64,000 nt of DNA from positions 43,024-107,023 of the forward strand of contig JAMYHX010000097.1 in NCBI GenBank assembly GCA_025529335.1, in the 5' to 3' direction. Numbering within the stretch: position 1 is the stretch's first letter; every line of letters begins with the position of its first letter. The notes beneath the pieces are model-generated. The model made no database searches, was not told the origin of the DNA, and saw nothing but the letters and a program-made list of their open reading frames with translations. The position numbers were made by a program, and so were the translations under genes. This document shows, one piece after another, positions 23,787 through 35,032 of the stretch. Source of the stretch: Rhizopus sp. PT2906. Taxonomy: Eukaryota > Mucoromycota > Mucoromycetes > Mucorales > Rhizopodaceae.

Positions 23787-24164
23787 CTTATTTATCAAGC
23801 GCATAGCACGCACGCTTGAAACCAGGGGAAATCGAAATTGTTGTAAAAAGGGGATAGACTTGTCCTTTGATGGAAAAAAAAAAAAAAAAAAAAAAAAAGA
23901 GTTTGTCTTGTGACATTTAATATAAAGGAAAAATCCAAGCCCATAGTTCATCTATTGCTATGACGACTCATCCTTTCATGTCTGTACTCCTATCAAAATA
24001 GAGAAAGAAAGATAGTAGATAAATAAAGAAAAAGAGAGAGACCAAAATTCCTCTAACCGCTTAAATTTTAAATCAAACAACATATTTTACTCAAATACAC
24101 ATATAAAGCCTACCACGTCTCTCAGCTTTCTCTAACATTATACTCTTTTTTATTGATATCAACC

Positions 24165-25020
24165 ATGCGTTATTCTCTCCTATTGATCTCTTCTCTCGCT
24201 ACCTTGAACTTCTTCACATCAGCTGTTCCCTTTGTCCATCAAGGCTCAGAAGTCGCTAACCAAGGTTTAGCTGGTGCTCAATCGCATGTAGCGATCCATA
24301 AGCGTGGTGATGATGATGACGATGACGACTGGGAAGATGACTGGGATCACGATGATAAGGACGATGATGAAGACTGTGATGAAGAAGATGAAGACCACTG
24401 GGGTCATAAAGGCTGGGAAAAGGACTCAGTTTGGGAAAAGGACTACAGAGACTGGGACAAGGATTATTACGAACACAAGGGCTATGGCCGCAAGGGCTAT
24501 GATCACAAGGGCTATGATCACAAGGGCTATGACCATATGGACTACAAGGATTATGACCACAAAGATTATGACTACAAGGATTACGGCCACAAGGACCACG
24601 ACTACAAGGATTATGGATATGATGAAGGTTATAAGCATGATGATAATGACCATAAGGTTGACAAAAAGAAAGAGCGCAAGACAAAGACTGTTTACTTCCT
24701 TTACACTGTGACAACAACAAATCATGTAGTTTACGGCCATGACCATGACGAATATCACGAAAGAGACCATGATGGTCGTGGTGACTGGGACAATGACCGT
24801 GGCCTTGGCCATCTCTTTGACCACAGACTTGATGCCAACGTTCCTACTCCTACTATGGCCTCTATTGCTGCTACTAGAACCCCTCTAGCTAATCCTGTCG
24901 TTGCCACAGCGTAAGTAAGTTAATTTACTATCTTATGTATGATTGACTCAATACTCTAGTGTAGTGACAACAACATTGTCTAGATTTGGCTTCATTCATC
25001 TACCTTGGTTTACTCTTTAG
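24165..25020 (+). CDS. Secreted acidic Tyr/Asp/Lys repeat protein
   Basis: The start is ATG 24165, giving signal peptide MRYSLLLISSLATLNFFTSA. After a short spacer comes a Kex2-type dibasic site (AIHKR) followed by a poly-Asp run. A central domain repeats short KGYDH / DYKDYDH / DYKDYG units at 24475-24625, rich in Tyr, Asp, His, Lys and Gly. The plain frame stops at 24914, but a strong GTAAGT donor at 24911 and an acceptor at 24958-24959 (49-nt intron) give an alternative end at 25020. That version adds a hydrophobic tail (AVVTTTLSRFGFIHLPWFTL) that resembles a GPI or wall-anchor signal. Metal binding or a wall-matrix role is possible from composition only. The two 3' ends cannot be separated without transcript data. 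Confidence 0.6.
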
Positions 25021-25069
25021 ATATTTCTCTTATAGCTTTTCTATCTTTTATTAAATAAAGTGTGGTTTT

Positions 25070-26565
25070 CTAATACACATATGGAATAAAAATGTACGGC
25101 ACACGTTCACAATATCTCTCCCAATCTTTCCCATACTTGTTTGCACATCGTTCCATATCACGTCTAGCTCTATGAGTTAGGACACACAAGAAGAAGGTAA
25201 AATAAAAATAAGGCAGAAAAGAGCTAAAGCCTGTGATCAGACCCCAGGAAAGAGACATCATCAGATCGGCCGTATAATGTGGCTTTCGAGCCAGTCCCCA
25301 CCAGCCTGAGGTCAGCAAGAGGTTACCATGCTCGGTTTTGATATACGTTGGGTTCTTTAAATAGCCCCAAGGAAGTTGAGGGAACGCGTTTCGTTTGATA
25401 AGGGTACCATGCTGCTCCATTCTGAAACGATTCTTTTGTGAGTTACCTGTGTCAAAGACGTAATAACCAGTCAGCAAGAGTAAATAGATAAAGATTGTGT
25501 ATGGAATGGAATGAGTGATGGGGTGCCCTGTGCTGAGTTGATATTTCATTAGGTAAATAGAAGAGTAGCAATAAGTGAATGGAACACCTGCCATGTTCCA
25601 GAAAATGAGCATGAAACCTAAAGTGTGTGTGTTTTAGTCATCTTTTTAATATGTAATGATCTTCTCAATTACCATCCTTTTCATAAAATATATCCCATGA
25701 AACTGGTATACATTCCTCTCCCTTTTGACACGCATTCACATACAGAAAATGAGCCAAGACCATAAATGCCATAGGTACAGTCACTGTTCCATATGTCTCA
25801 TATTGCTTCAATAAACAAGACAGTGATAGATAAAAGAGGACCGGCCAGGGCACACGAATCTCTGCCCACATTTTGAGATCGACATGGCCGATACGAGGAT
25901 TTAAACATGCGCCCATGAAGTAATCATACAATAAGTTTCCAGACATACGATGTGTGTTGCCTGTCAGCACACTCCATCCGTATACAACAGTAGACATGGT
26001 AAATCCCCAAAGGATAGCTACAGTCATCAATTCACCAAAATGATCGATGATGGTTGTCAGACGAAAGAGACCTGTAACATGAAGTAGAGCAGAGACAACC
26101 AAGGTGAGATACCATGATGAAAGCCCGTTACAGAGATACTTTAACTATAGACAATTGAGTACAAAACCTCTTATAATTGGCGTGAATTACCTTATTGCCT
26201 TTGAGAGAAGGAACAGGTAATCCTTCAACAATGGGACCTGGCATGATATAAGCCAAAACAAATGAAAACGCCACATATCCCATGTACACCTTGAAGGCGT
26301 ACCATGAAGGTGATGCACCTAGTTTGATCTTTTCCATGATCTCATTCGTGAACCATGTTGAAAGATTACTATCGTCTGGAAGGATGAGATGTCCTTGATG
26401 GTATTCAAGACATACCCAAAAGTAATACATGAGGGAAGGAAATCCAAGCATCATCAGAGTCACACCAATGGGACCACTAAATTCAACATTGATTTGGTTA
26501 TCTACCTTTACATCCAGATCCGTTAGCTCCTGTTTGACTGTAGGGACTGATTTCTTTGCGGCCAT
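25070..26565 (-). CDS. ERG4: Delta(24(24(1)))-sterol reductase, ERG4 family
   Basis: Three exons (26565-26191, 26144-25673, 25617-25070) encode about 464 residues (yeast Erg4 is 473). The protein is polytopic, with about eight or nine hydrophobic segments. Family text includes GNLLYDYFMGACLNPRIG, FMLIFWNMAGVPFTYCYS, GLARKPHYTADLMMSLSWGL and the C-terminal RARRDMERCANKYGKDWERY ending VPYIFIPYVY. This C-terminus is diagnostic of the ERG4/ERG24/DHCR family, and the loop text fits ERG4 best. The enzyme performs the last NADPH-dependent step to ergosterol in the ER membrane. ERG24 (C-14 reductase) is the main alternative. Confidence 0.88.
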
Positions 26566-27232
26566 TTGATAAAGAAAGAAAGAAAAAGAAAAAAGACAAA
26601 AATCGCGTCCGTTTACTTATGAGAAATCGTTACACGGTATAAACAAAAACGCAATCGTTTCATCATCATTTCAAGTGCAATTCCTATTCTTTTAGTCACA
26701 ATGTATTGCTGCAAAAAAAGAAAGCCTTCTTATTGTCAAATAGCATTATCGTCAGCTATGAAATTGTAGGACGCAAATAAGTCATAAACATAGCCTGGAA
26801 GTTAGAAATATGAACCTACTGTGTTTACATCGAGGCATGAGTCATATGAAAATTCATCAGCAGAGAAAAGCGTTGGGGCCATCTCTTTTGCTGCATGAAT
26901 AATGTCAGCATAGCTTAAACATAGCACGTTTTGCTAGTAATGACAATCATTTGACTTTAATCATATATTCATATACATATGACTCTAAATAGAAACTCCA
27001 AAAAGTCATTATGCGCTTTAATGCACCTAAACGCAAATACTCTTCCTATTTATTTGACCATATATATTAATGTCATTTTGGGAACAAAGTCAAGGTACAG
27101 AAACGGACAAATCATCTCTTGTTATTTCAATCTCAATTCAAAGCTTGATCTCAGCCACCTTTTTTTTTTCATAGAAAACAGTAACAATTTTTTCAGTATC
27201 TTTTTTTTTTTTTCTTTTAAATTATATATAAA
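26566..27232. other. Divergent promoter region, ERG4 and RLP7
   Basis: 667 bases between opposite start codons. The RLP7 side has T-rich tracts (27158-27170, 27200-27212) just before its ATG. A 93-codon open frame at 26979-27260 overlaps the RLP7 leader and is not credible. No factor site is recognised. Confidence 0.4.
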
Positions 27233-28056
27233 ATGTCTGACAGGTAAAAAGAACACATGATCATGAGAGAAATGAAGAGAATGATACTAATTCATACGTT
27301 TGATTTAGCCACAGAACTGTTGCCAACCCAGTCTACGTATCCGAAACTCTTTTAAAGAAAAGAAAGCGCAATGAAAAGCAAGCTGCTGAAAAAGCTAAAG
27401 AGAGATTAGAAGCCAGAAAGAAGCAAAAGATGAATAGAAAGACACAGTTTAAGCGTGCCGATGAATTTGTTCGTGCATTCCGTATAAAGGAAAAGCAAAA
27501 GCGCCGTATTGTTGCTATAGAAAGTGGAAAAAATAAGGCATCCAAGAGAAGCAAAGGTGACGGAAGATTGCTTTTTGTTGCTCGTATCAAGACAGCTAAG
27601 GCTATTCATCAGGAGGTGTTGTCTGCCTTGAAGAATTTGCGTTTGCGTAAGATGAATAGTGGTGTATTTGTCATCTGTAATGAAACAACCATGAAGGACT
27701 TGCTGCGAGTAGAACCCTTTGTGACTTATGGCTCACCTAGCTTAAAAACCATCCGTGATCTGATAATGAAGCGTGGTGCTGCGAAAATCAACGGTGTGCG
27801 TACACCACTGAGTAGTAATGCTATGGTTGAAGAAGCTTTGGGTGATTTGGATATTATCTGTTTAGAAGATATCATCCATGAAATTGCAAATAAGGGCGAG
27901 AATTTTGCAGCTGTCACAAGTTTCTTGGAACCTTTTGAATTGCATGATCCTGTGAAGGGCTGGCGTCAAAAGAAATTAAAGGAAGTTCTTGACAGAGAAA
28001 ACGAGGAAGAAAGTGCTGAAGATGATATTAACAAGTTGGTGGAGACAATGAATTAA
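27233..28056 (+). CDS. RLP7: Ribosome biogenesis protein RLP7 (RPL7-like)
   Basis: A short first exon (27233-27243, encoding MSD plus two bases) joins exon 2 (27309-28056) to give 252 residues. The N-terminus is a long basic helix (LLKKRKRNEKQ, EARKKQKMNRKTQF), followed by the uL30 fold (GVFVICNETTMKDLLRVEPF, YGSPSLKTIRDLIMKRG) and LEDIIHEIANKGENF. The LL.KR opening, the KxQFKRADEFVRAF stretch, and the lack of the NFLWPF text seen in ribosomal L7 itself point to RLP7/RPL7L1, which acts in 60S precursor processing in the nucleolus. True ribosomal L7 is the alternative. A mini first exon holding little more than the start codon is typical of ribosomal-type genes. Confidence 0.8.
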
Positions 28057-30693
28057 AATATTTATTTATGCATATAAAAACCATTAATACACAACAAACG
28101 TACAAATACACATCCACATCCACAATCACTCACTCACATATTTCAAATACAACACACATAAATGTATTTCTAGAGCTGCATTGTATCCCCCCTTTTTTTG
28201 TCATTGGTATATTAAAAACCATTTTAAACTTTTGTGTATCAAGAAAGGGGAGTTTTCAGTTATTAAAAAGAAAGGGGAGAGGCATTAAATTATTTTTGTA
28301 TCAAACGAACGTGCAAAGCAATATCATATCCTCCTATTTGATTAAAGAGTTGCTAGGATGGTCTATATTTAGTTTTATTTAAGACTCTAAAAGGAGAGGA
28401 GAGTTGACAGTTACCATGTAACATCAAATAGGGAAAGTATCTCTTCTTTGTTTTGAAAGAACTAATACATGAGGGGTATAATTACCTAACATCGTCTATT
28501 GGCTGAGACTGAGTAAATAGAGAACTGAGAGATGCATGATCTATATAAACATAACAGAAGTCGAGTACTATGTTTAGTTTCGTCAAACGATAAAGTAAAT
28601 CACGAAACAATTAGTAAAATATTATTGATATATCGATATTGTATGAATTAAGCGCATAGACTAGTTCTTTGTATCAATTGCTTGATCGTCAGTTGATCTG
28701 ACAAACAAAAGTTGCTTATTGTTCCTTATTTGAAAATTATCGATGACGCATTAGAGGTCGCACTTTGATATATAGTCATGTACAACTCTCCAATTCATAT
28801 ATCTGAAATTATTAGCCTAGTTGACCTAATAAGAGACAGTGTATACTTATCCACTAGCTTAAACCCACTAAACAGTTCCGGGCTGACGTTGAAACCCATC
28901 TTGTACATTAAAATAAGCTTGCGATATCGGAGTAAGAAGTCGCCTTAAAATGGCTGGAAGATATCAACAAAATAGAAGAGTAGTTTGTAAGAATAAAAAG
29001 ATAATGTTTTATTATTTTTCTAGCAGTTATATTTATACAATTCTTGTGCTGGAAAATTCTAGTAAAGACGTATACTCTTCTAAAACTTAATTGGATGAAT
29101 TATAATCCGGATTTATACGACGACACACACTTGACAGCACATACGCGCTCTTTAAAATTAAAGGCATACACCTATTTTAAATCAAAACTTCTTGAACTTT
29201 GAAGACTTTTGAAGGCATGCATCCTTGGCCAATGGCTTTTAGCACAATATCATCGTAAAAAGGAAGCTAATAACAATACAAATATTTATTCCTCTCAATC
29301 TAAATTCGCTTGCAAAATGCAATAAATTAAAAACCAAAGTCTTTGTGTAAGTCTTCTAATTCACTTTTTGACCCAGCTTCCTTCTTGTTACTCTCCCCAA
29401 TTGATTCTATCCACCAATGAAGTGATTAGAAAACCTACTGTACGCAAGGGATAGTGAACATTAAGCGCGCTAAAAGAACCAAGATTTGGGACAGCATAAA
29501 GAAAGATACTAAAGACAATTACTTGCTGTTATGTCCAACAAAAAAAGATTTATAGAGCATAGAATGGCTTTAATCTAGGAAGAAGCTTAACAAATACGTA
29601 CTACTCAAATACCATTTTTATTACCGAGGTATGTATAGTATCTTCATAAAGGCAAGAGGACAAGTCTTTCATGTTTCTCGATAGTTACACTGCTCTAAAT
29701 CAAATGTGATTAATAAAGAAAGGGGAAAGTAAAGAAAAAGAATGCTGGATTTCCCAAAGGTTTCCCGATCAATCAGAGCAAAAATAGAAAGATAGATACA
29801 GATATACCACTACAAATGTGGAGTATGTAACCTCAATTTATTCAACTATTATCTTGTGTTAGGATGATCAACCAATGTTAACGCTCCTAATAGAGCTAAG
29901 TGTGGGACGCATAGTTTTTGCATTCCCACCAACCGAATATACGCTAAATGCTTTGGCTTTTTTCCCAGTTGGTGAAACAGAGATGATCACACTTTGCGTT
30001 CCATGGATGTGGGATTGATGTCATTCGGAGAAGGAAAGGAATAAAAAAAAAAAGTGAAATAAATGGTAGGGATGTCAGGGTACTGTAGACTTATGATGAC
30101 AAAGCTATCTACTTTGGGTAAAACTGAAATGCTGTAATTATATACTATACATGTCATGATGTTGACTTGCCTACTAGTTATTCTTGACCTTCTTTAATTC
30201 ATGACGTGCTTTCTCATCAAAGACGGCTGGTGAAGTGGAGTAAATTATCTCACAGAAGTGCGGGGAATACAGACTATCATTATAAATATTAAGCTGCCTA
30301 CAATTGACCAAAAAAGATGTGCCTAATCCCAATAGAATTGTCTTTTTTGCCTATGTTACCGTCTGTACTTGCTTGATACAAGAGTTAAACGCAAGTATGC
30401 TAAAAGAGGACACTCAATGGTAAGAAAAAAGTCACCTGGTCTTTATCAAAACGTATCAATCAAAACTGGAAGTGTCTTACATAATAGCTCAGTTCCTTCA
30501 GTACACAGGTTTAACTTTTGTGCTACAAAATACCTTTGTGTGAGATTGGGAGTAACTGGGAAATGTTTGATAGATTATATCAATGTTTAAATGGTCATCA
30601 TCTTAAAGATCTTAGAACATATATAAAGGACTTGATCTTTCCCCTCTTCGTGCATCTTTATTAGTCTTACAAGACCAAACAAATAACTACGTC
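28057..30693. other. 2.6-kb AT-rich intergenic region
   Basis: No complete gene is recognised. On the minus strand at about 29330-29410 a short open frame reads IESIGESNKKEAGSKSELED and ends at a stop; it looks like the C-terminal exon of something, but no partner exons could be joined. The last 100 bases form the mannanase promoter, with tatataaagg at about 30620-30629. Confidence 0.35.
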
Positions 30694-32365
30694 ATGCGTC
30701 TTTTAACTTTTGTGTCCTGCGCAATTTTAGTTTCTTCCGTCTTTACGAAAGAAACGATGGTGAAAGTTGAAGGAAACCAATTTGTGCTCGATGGACAAAC
30801 GTACTTGATCAAGGGTGCCAACTACTGGCAAGGTATGAATCTGGGTGCTGTCGAATCTGCTGGTGGTAACCGTACGCGTCTTAATGAGGAGCTGGACCAG
30901 TTGAAGGCTATGGGTATCAACAACTTGCGTATCATGGCTTCCTCTGAAGGTCCTGACGATCAACCTTACCGCATGCGTCCTAGTTTACAACCTGCTCCTG
31001 GTAAATATAACGAAGATATCTTTGAAGGCTTGGACTACTTTATGAATGAAATTGGCAAGCGAAACATGACAGCTGTTTGTAAGTGTATATGGGATGATAA
31101 ATGGAGGTGTGATGTTTAACGGGTTCATATATAGTAACCTTGAGTAACTTCTGGCATTGGAGTGGAGGGTAAGAAAGAAGGATAAAACTGCTTTTGAATC
31201 AATAACTGATCATCTTATTCTAGTTTCTCTCAATATATCAACTGGATCACGAATGAAACCATTCCTTACCCTGTCACTGATTGGGATACCTTCACCACAT
31301 GGACTCGTCGTTTCTACACGAACCCTGATATTCGTGAAAAGGCCAACAAGCTTTATAAAGCTCATATCCGCAAGGTTCAAACTCGTCGTAACAAGTTCAA
31401 TGGCAAATTGTATACCGAAGACCCCACTGTATTCAGTAAGGAAATAAGATAGATATAAGCTATGGTAGTATATTAATTAAATTAATATAGGTTGGCAAAT
31501 CGCCAATGAACCTCAATTGGGCCCCAAGGATTGGTATGACGAAATTGCTGCCTTTATCAAGCAGGGCGCTCCCCGTCAGTTAGTGTCATCTGGCTGTGAG
31601 AGTAAGGTTGACAAGGAAGACTTCTTGAACGCACACTCATCCAAGCATATCGATTATGCTACGTCCCACTGCTGGGTTGAAAAGTAAGTGTCACGAAATC
31701 CCCTAATGCAAACAGTGCCTCCCTATGTAAAACTCCACAAGCATACACACACACACACACAAGCACTCTCCCCGAATCTTGCTTTAAAGTGTGCTTGTTG
31801 ACATTCTTCTCCTCTTGCATTGCTCCTTAGTCTTACTTGATTCGGATATTAACATGAATTTATATAGTTGGGGGTATTATAATGCCAGCGATCCTAGCAA
31901 GAAGAGCTTGAAGAAGGCCAAGGCCTATGCTAAGGACTTTATCAGCACCCGTACTGAATGGGCTAATGAAATCAACAAGCCTATCGTTCTTGAAGAATTT
32001 GGTATGGCTCGTGACGCATGGCGCAAACCCAACGATCCTGAATACAAGTATGATCCTGCTACACCCACGAGCCACAAGGACGATTATTATAAGGGGATCT
32101 TTAAACAGATTGAACACTTGGCTCATCAAGGCCGTCATTCCGGTGCCAACTTCTGGGCTTATGGAGGTCTTGGTAGATCAACTGACAAGCCTAATCAATA
32201 CAACATGACCTGGTTGGGAGGTATGACACAATATTCACCAATATGAACATAATATTAACCCATCATGTAGATCCACCTCACGAACCTAAGGGATGGTACA
32301 GTGTCTATAACGATGATACCACTGTAAAAGTTATCAAGGACTTCACAAAGAAGCTTCAGAAATAA
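30694..32365 (+). CDS. Endo-beta-1,4-mannanase, GH5 family, secreted
   Basis: Six exons (30694-31078, 31135-31168, 31224-31435, 31491-31683, 31868-32220, 32271-32365) encode about 423 residues. A signal peptide (MRLLTFVSCAILVSSVFT) precedes the TIM-barrel enzyme. Family landmarks are FVLDGQTYLIKGANYWQGMN, NNLRIMASSEG, SNFWHWSGG, SWQIANEPQL with the acid/base Glu in NEP, HCWVENWGYY, and PIVLEEFGMARD with the nucleophile Glu. The enzyme cleaves beta-1,4-mannan backbones outside the cell. It ends at KKLQK with no binding module. Exon 2 is only 34 nt. The upstream tatataaagg sits about 70 bases before the ATG. Confidence 0.93.
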
Positions 32366-32903
32366 TTTATATATGATAATGAATAGTAATAAATAATAAA
32401 TGACAACAATCTACATAAATGACTAAAGGGTCCACTGTTTTTTGTAAGCCGACAATGAACCGTCTATAATTAAACTTGTTACTCATTCCTCGTTATTAAT
32501 ACATCTACATACATTTACACTCCAGACACGTTCAACATAAAAGGGGCATTCCATTGTAAATCCGAAACTTTTTTTTTTTCCCTTTATTTAATAAATGCTC
32601 CTGACGATCGAAAAGTAATTTTTCTCTTCCTTATACAGTTTTTTTATATCTTTAGCTCTATTTTTTTTTATATCTTTTTATATATCTACTTGAGCGTGTG
32701 CTTGTCCATTTGTGTTCATTTGTGCCCTTTGTGTGTGTGCCTCTGTGTACGTGCGTAAGAGAGAGAGAGAGAAAGAAAGTGTGTTTATTTACCCCTTAAA
32801 TCCATTCTTATTTAAATACCACAGATCTTTATTGTCCTTTTTTTTTTATTATTCTTTTTGTTATTTATTTTTGTTATTTCATTGATTGATCTTTTTATAT
32901 ACA
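32366..32903. other. Intergenic region and long T-rich leader of the kinase gene
   Basis: Several poly-T runs, a GA run (32759-32775) and GT-rich text fill the 350 bases before the kinase ATG. This is usual leader composition in the window. No gene is seen. Confidence 0.4.
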
Positions 32904-33994
32904 ATGACAACAAATAATAACCAATCCATCCCACTTTATCGTAACCCTCAAAAACCAATGCCACCTCAACAGCCTACAACTATTTCTGCTAAATCATTAA
33001 TGCATCACACACTTCATCCAGAATTTACTGAAAAGTATGTCCTTGGTCAAGAATTAGGTAGTGGAGGATTTGGCTTTGTCGTGTCTGCCTATGAGCGTGA
33101 AACAGGTATCGAACGCGCTGTCAAGTTTATTATTCGTAAAAAGGTGCCTAGCAGCGCCTGGGTTCATGACTCTGACATGGGTCCTATACCTCTCGAGATT
33201 TATGTTTTGAAGCATGTGCGTCATCCTAATATCATTCAGTACTGCGATTCCTATCAAGATGACATCTTTTTCTATTTGGTCATGGAACTTCACGGCACAC
33301 AATGGACAGCCGAGTCACCCACGCATTCACCCGCTCTTTCAGAAAATTCACAGTCAACAATCGAAGAAGAGGAAGACGAAATTGAGCCTAGTCCAAGACA
33401 GTTTGTCCGTCGTACTTCCTGTGATCTATTTGAATGCATTGAACAGCACAAATACTTTGAAGAATCAAATGCACGAAAGATATTCAAGCAAATTGTTGAA
33501 TGTGTTGCCTATCTTGACCATCTCGGTGTCTGTCATAGAGATATCAAGGATGAAAACATTGTGATTGACCAAAACTTTCAGGTAAATAACTGCTCTCATA
33601 CTATCCAGACAGTATAACTAATCATCATGATTTTAAATAGGTCAAATTAATCGACTTTGGTTCTGCCGTCTTGATCCCTCGTCATGCCAACAAGAAGCTC
33701 TTTACACGATTTTATGGCACAGTTTCATATGCCTCACCTGAAATTCTGCTACAGAAACCTTATCGCGCAGAACCAGCAGATGTTTGGTCATTGGGTATCT
33801 TGCTTTATACATTGCTATTTGGTGAAATTCCATTTCCTGATCCAAAATCGGCCATTTCTGGTCCTATTCTTAAGCCGAAACACAGAGTATCTATGCAGTG
33901 TAAGCACTTGATTGCTTCTTTACTAGAAAAAGATCCCGATCAAAGACCAACTATTCATCAAGTATTGAACCATGCTTGGCTAAATCAAGAATAA
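32904..33994 (+). CDS. Serine/threonine protein kinase, PASK/PIM-like, with hinge insertion
   Basis: Exons 32904-33581 and 33641-33994 encode 343 residues. The kinase domain spans about 43-341: Gly loop LGSGGFGF (51-58), AVK Lys74, alpha-C Glu in LEIY (98), HRDIKDEN (211-218), DFG (231-233) and GTVSYASPEIL. The catalytic set is intact. The HRDIKDENIVID plus KLIDFGSA text is typical of PAS-domain kinases and PIM-like kinases, but no PAS domain precedes it. Between the hinge (VMELHG, 126-131) and DLFECIE (174) lies an extra stretch of about 39 residues with Ser/Pro text, EEEEDE and RRTS. The start is ATG 32904. Substrates are unknown. Confidence 0.88.
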
Positions 33995-34706
33995 GTATGA
34001 TCATTTATGATTCTCTAATACCCCCTCCTCTATAATGCATTTCTTTTTCCACTCCTAATTATACCTTATTACTGCATTTACTTACCCCTTTTTTATTTTT
34101 TGCATGTTTAAGTTTATACATACACACACACACACACATTTTTTTTTATATACACACAAAAAGTAATTCTTTTTTTCTTAGGGCCTTATTATGTAAATTT
34201 ACTATAATCTGTATTATGACTCCCCCATTTTTATTGTTACGTTATTTTGGCATGCCAAATAAACACTATGTTATAATCTTGATAACACTTGTTATTATTA
34301 CATAATGGTTTCTTTTTAGTGTGTGTTGGTCTATTTGACAAGTTGACATTATCATGTTTTGGTCCAAACGCGAAATTAAGCTAAAATTTAAAGAGACAAT
34401 AATATCATTGTTTATTATCATAAGAATGTCATCTTTCTACTACTTTTACAGTAAACATGTTATCATAAAGTAATGCGAATAGACCAGAGTTTATTTTTGG
34501 AAATAAAATTTAATTACAGATTTGCAATGCGTGTGGGAGTGACATTTATGGAAATTTTACAAAAAGATAGGGAAAAAGGGAGAATGCATTAGAGGGAAAA
34601 AAAAAGGTATGGATGGTATAAATGCGTTAAATGGAGTAAAGAAGAAGAGGGAAGGGATACGTAAATGCGTGTATATGTTGATATATATATAAATATGTAA
34701 ATGAGA
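33995..34706. other. Convergent intergenic region
   Basis: About 700 bases between the kinase stop and the stop of the small PP1-docking gene. It has CA and TA simple repeats (34121-34138 and 34680-34690) and T-rich text. No gene is seen. Confidence 0.4.
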
Positions 34707-35032
34707 TCAAGTGCAAATCTCGGGTACGTTATATAAAGGCTGATGCTGTTCTTGTTGCTGTTGTTGAGATTGATTATCGTTGGCTTCGTTCATCTTTTCT
34801 TTCATCTCTCGTTCAGCAAGCATTCGTTCCATATCCCTCTTCCATTGAGATTTCATTGTTAATAACTCAAGCATATCTCGATAAGTCAATTTGGCTACTT
34901 CTTGAGCTGTACGATCTATCAAATAAATGAATATATGTAATACACTCTTTTATCATTTCAATATTTACCATAATCTTCATTAGCAAATGTGCTAACAAAT
35001 TCAACATTGCCAGAGAATTGAACTTTCTTCAT
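34707..35032 (-). CDS. Small protein with PP1-docking RVxF-type motif
   Basis: Exons 35032-34969 and 34915-34707 encode 90 residues. It opens MKKVQFSGNVEFVSTFANED, where K-V-Q-F fits the RVxF motif that docks onto protein phosphatase 1. A YDRTAQEVAKLTYRDMLELL segment follows, then a charged helix and a Gln-rich tail. The arrangement of a basic V-x-F-S motif, an acidic V-E stretch and Y-D-R then helix resembles a short conserved module found in PP1-binding regulatory proteins of fungi and animals. Here that module makes up nearly the whole protein. The function as PP1 regulator is inferred; the frame and splice are clear. Confidence 0.6.

Noticed and set aside
24256..24824. Long antisense open frames (154 and 132 codons) opposite the Tyr/Asp repeat gene, and a 135-codon frame on the same strand
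   Set aside because: They arise because the repeated codons leave other frames open. They have no start context and biased, implausible composition (His/Cys/Pro-rich or Met/Thr-rich).
29330..29415. Possible C-terminal exon on the minus strand
   Set aside because: Only about 27 codons, and no upstream exon or ATG could be joined, so it was mentioned within the intergenic entry but not called a gene.
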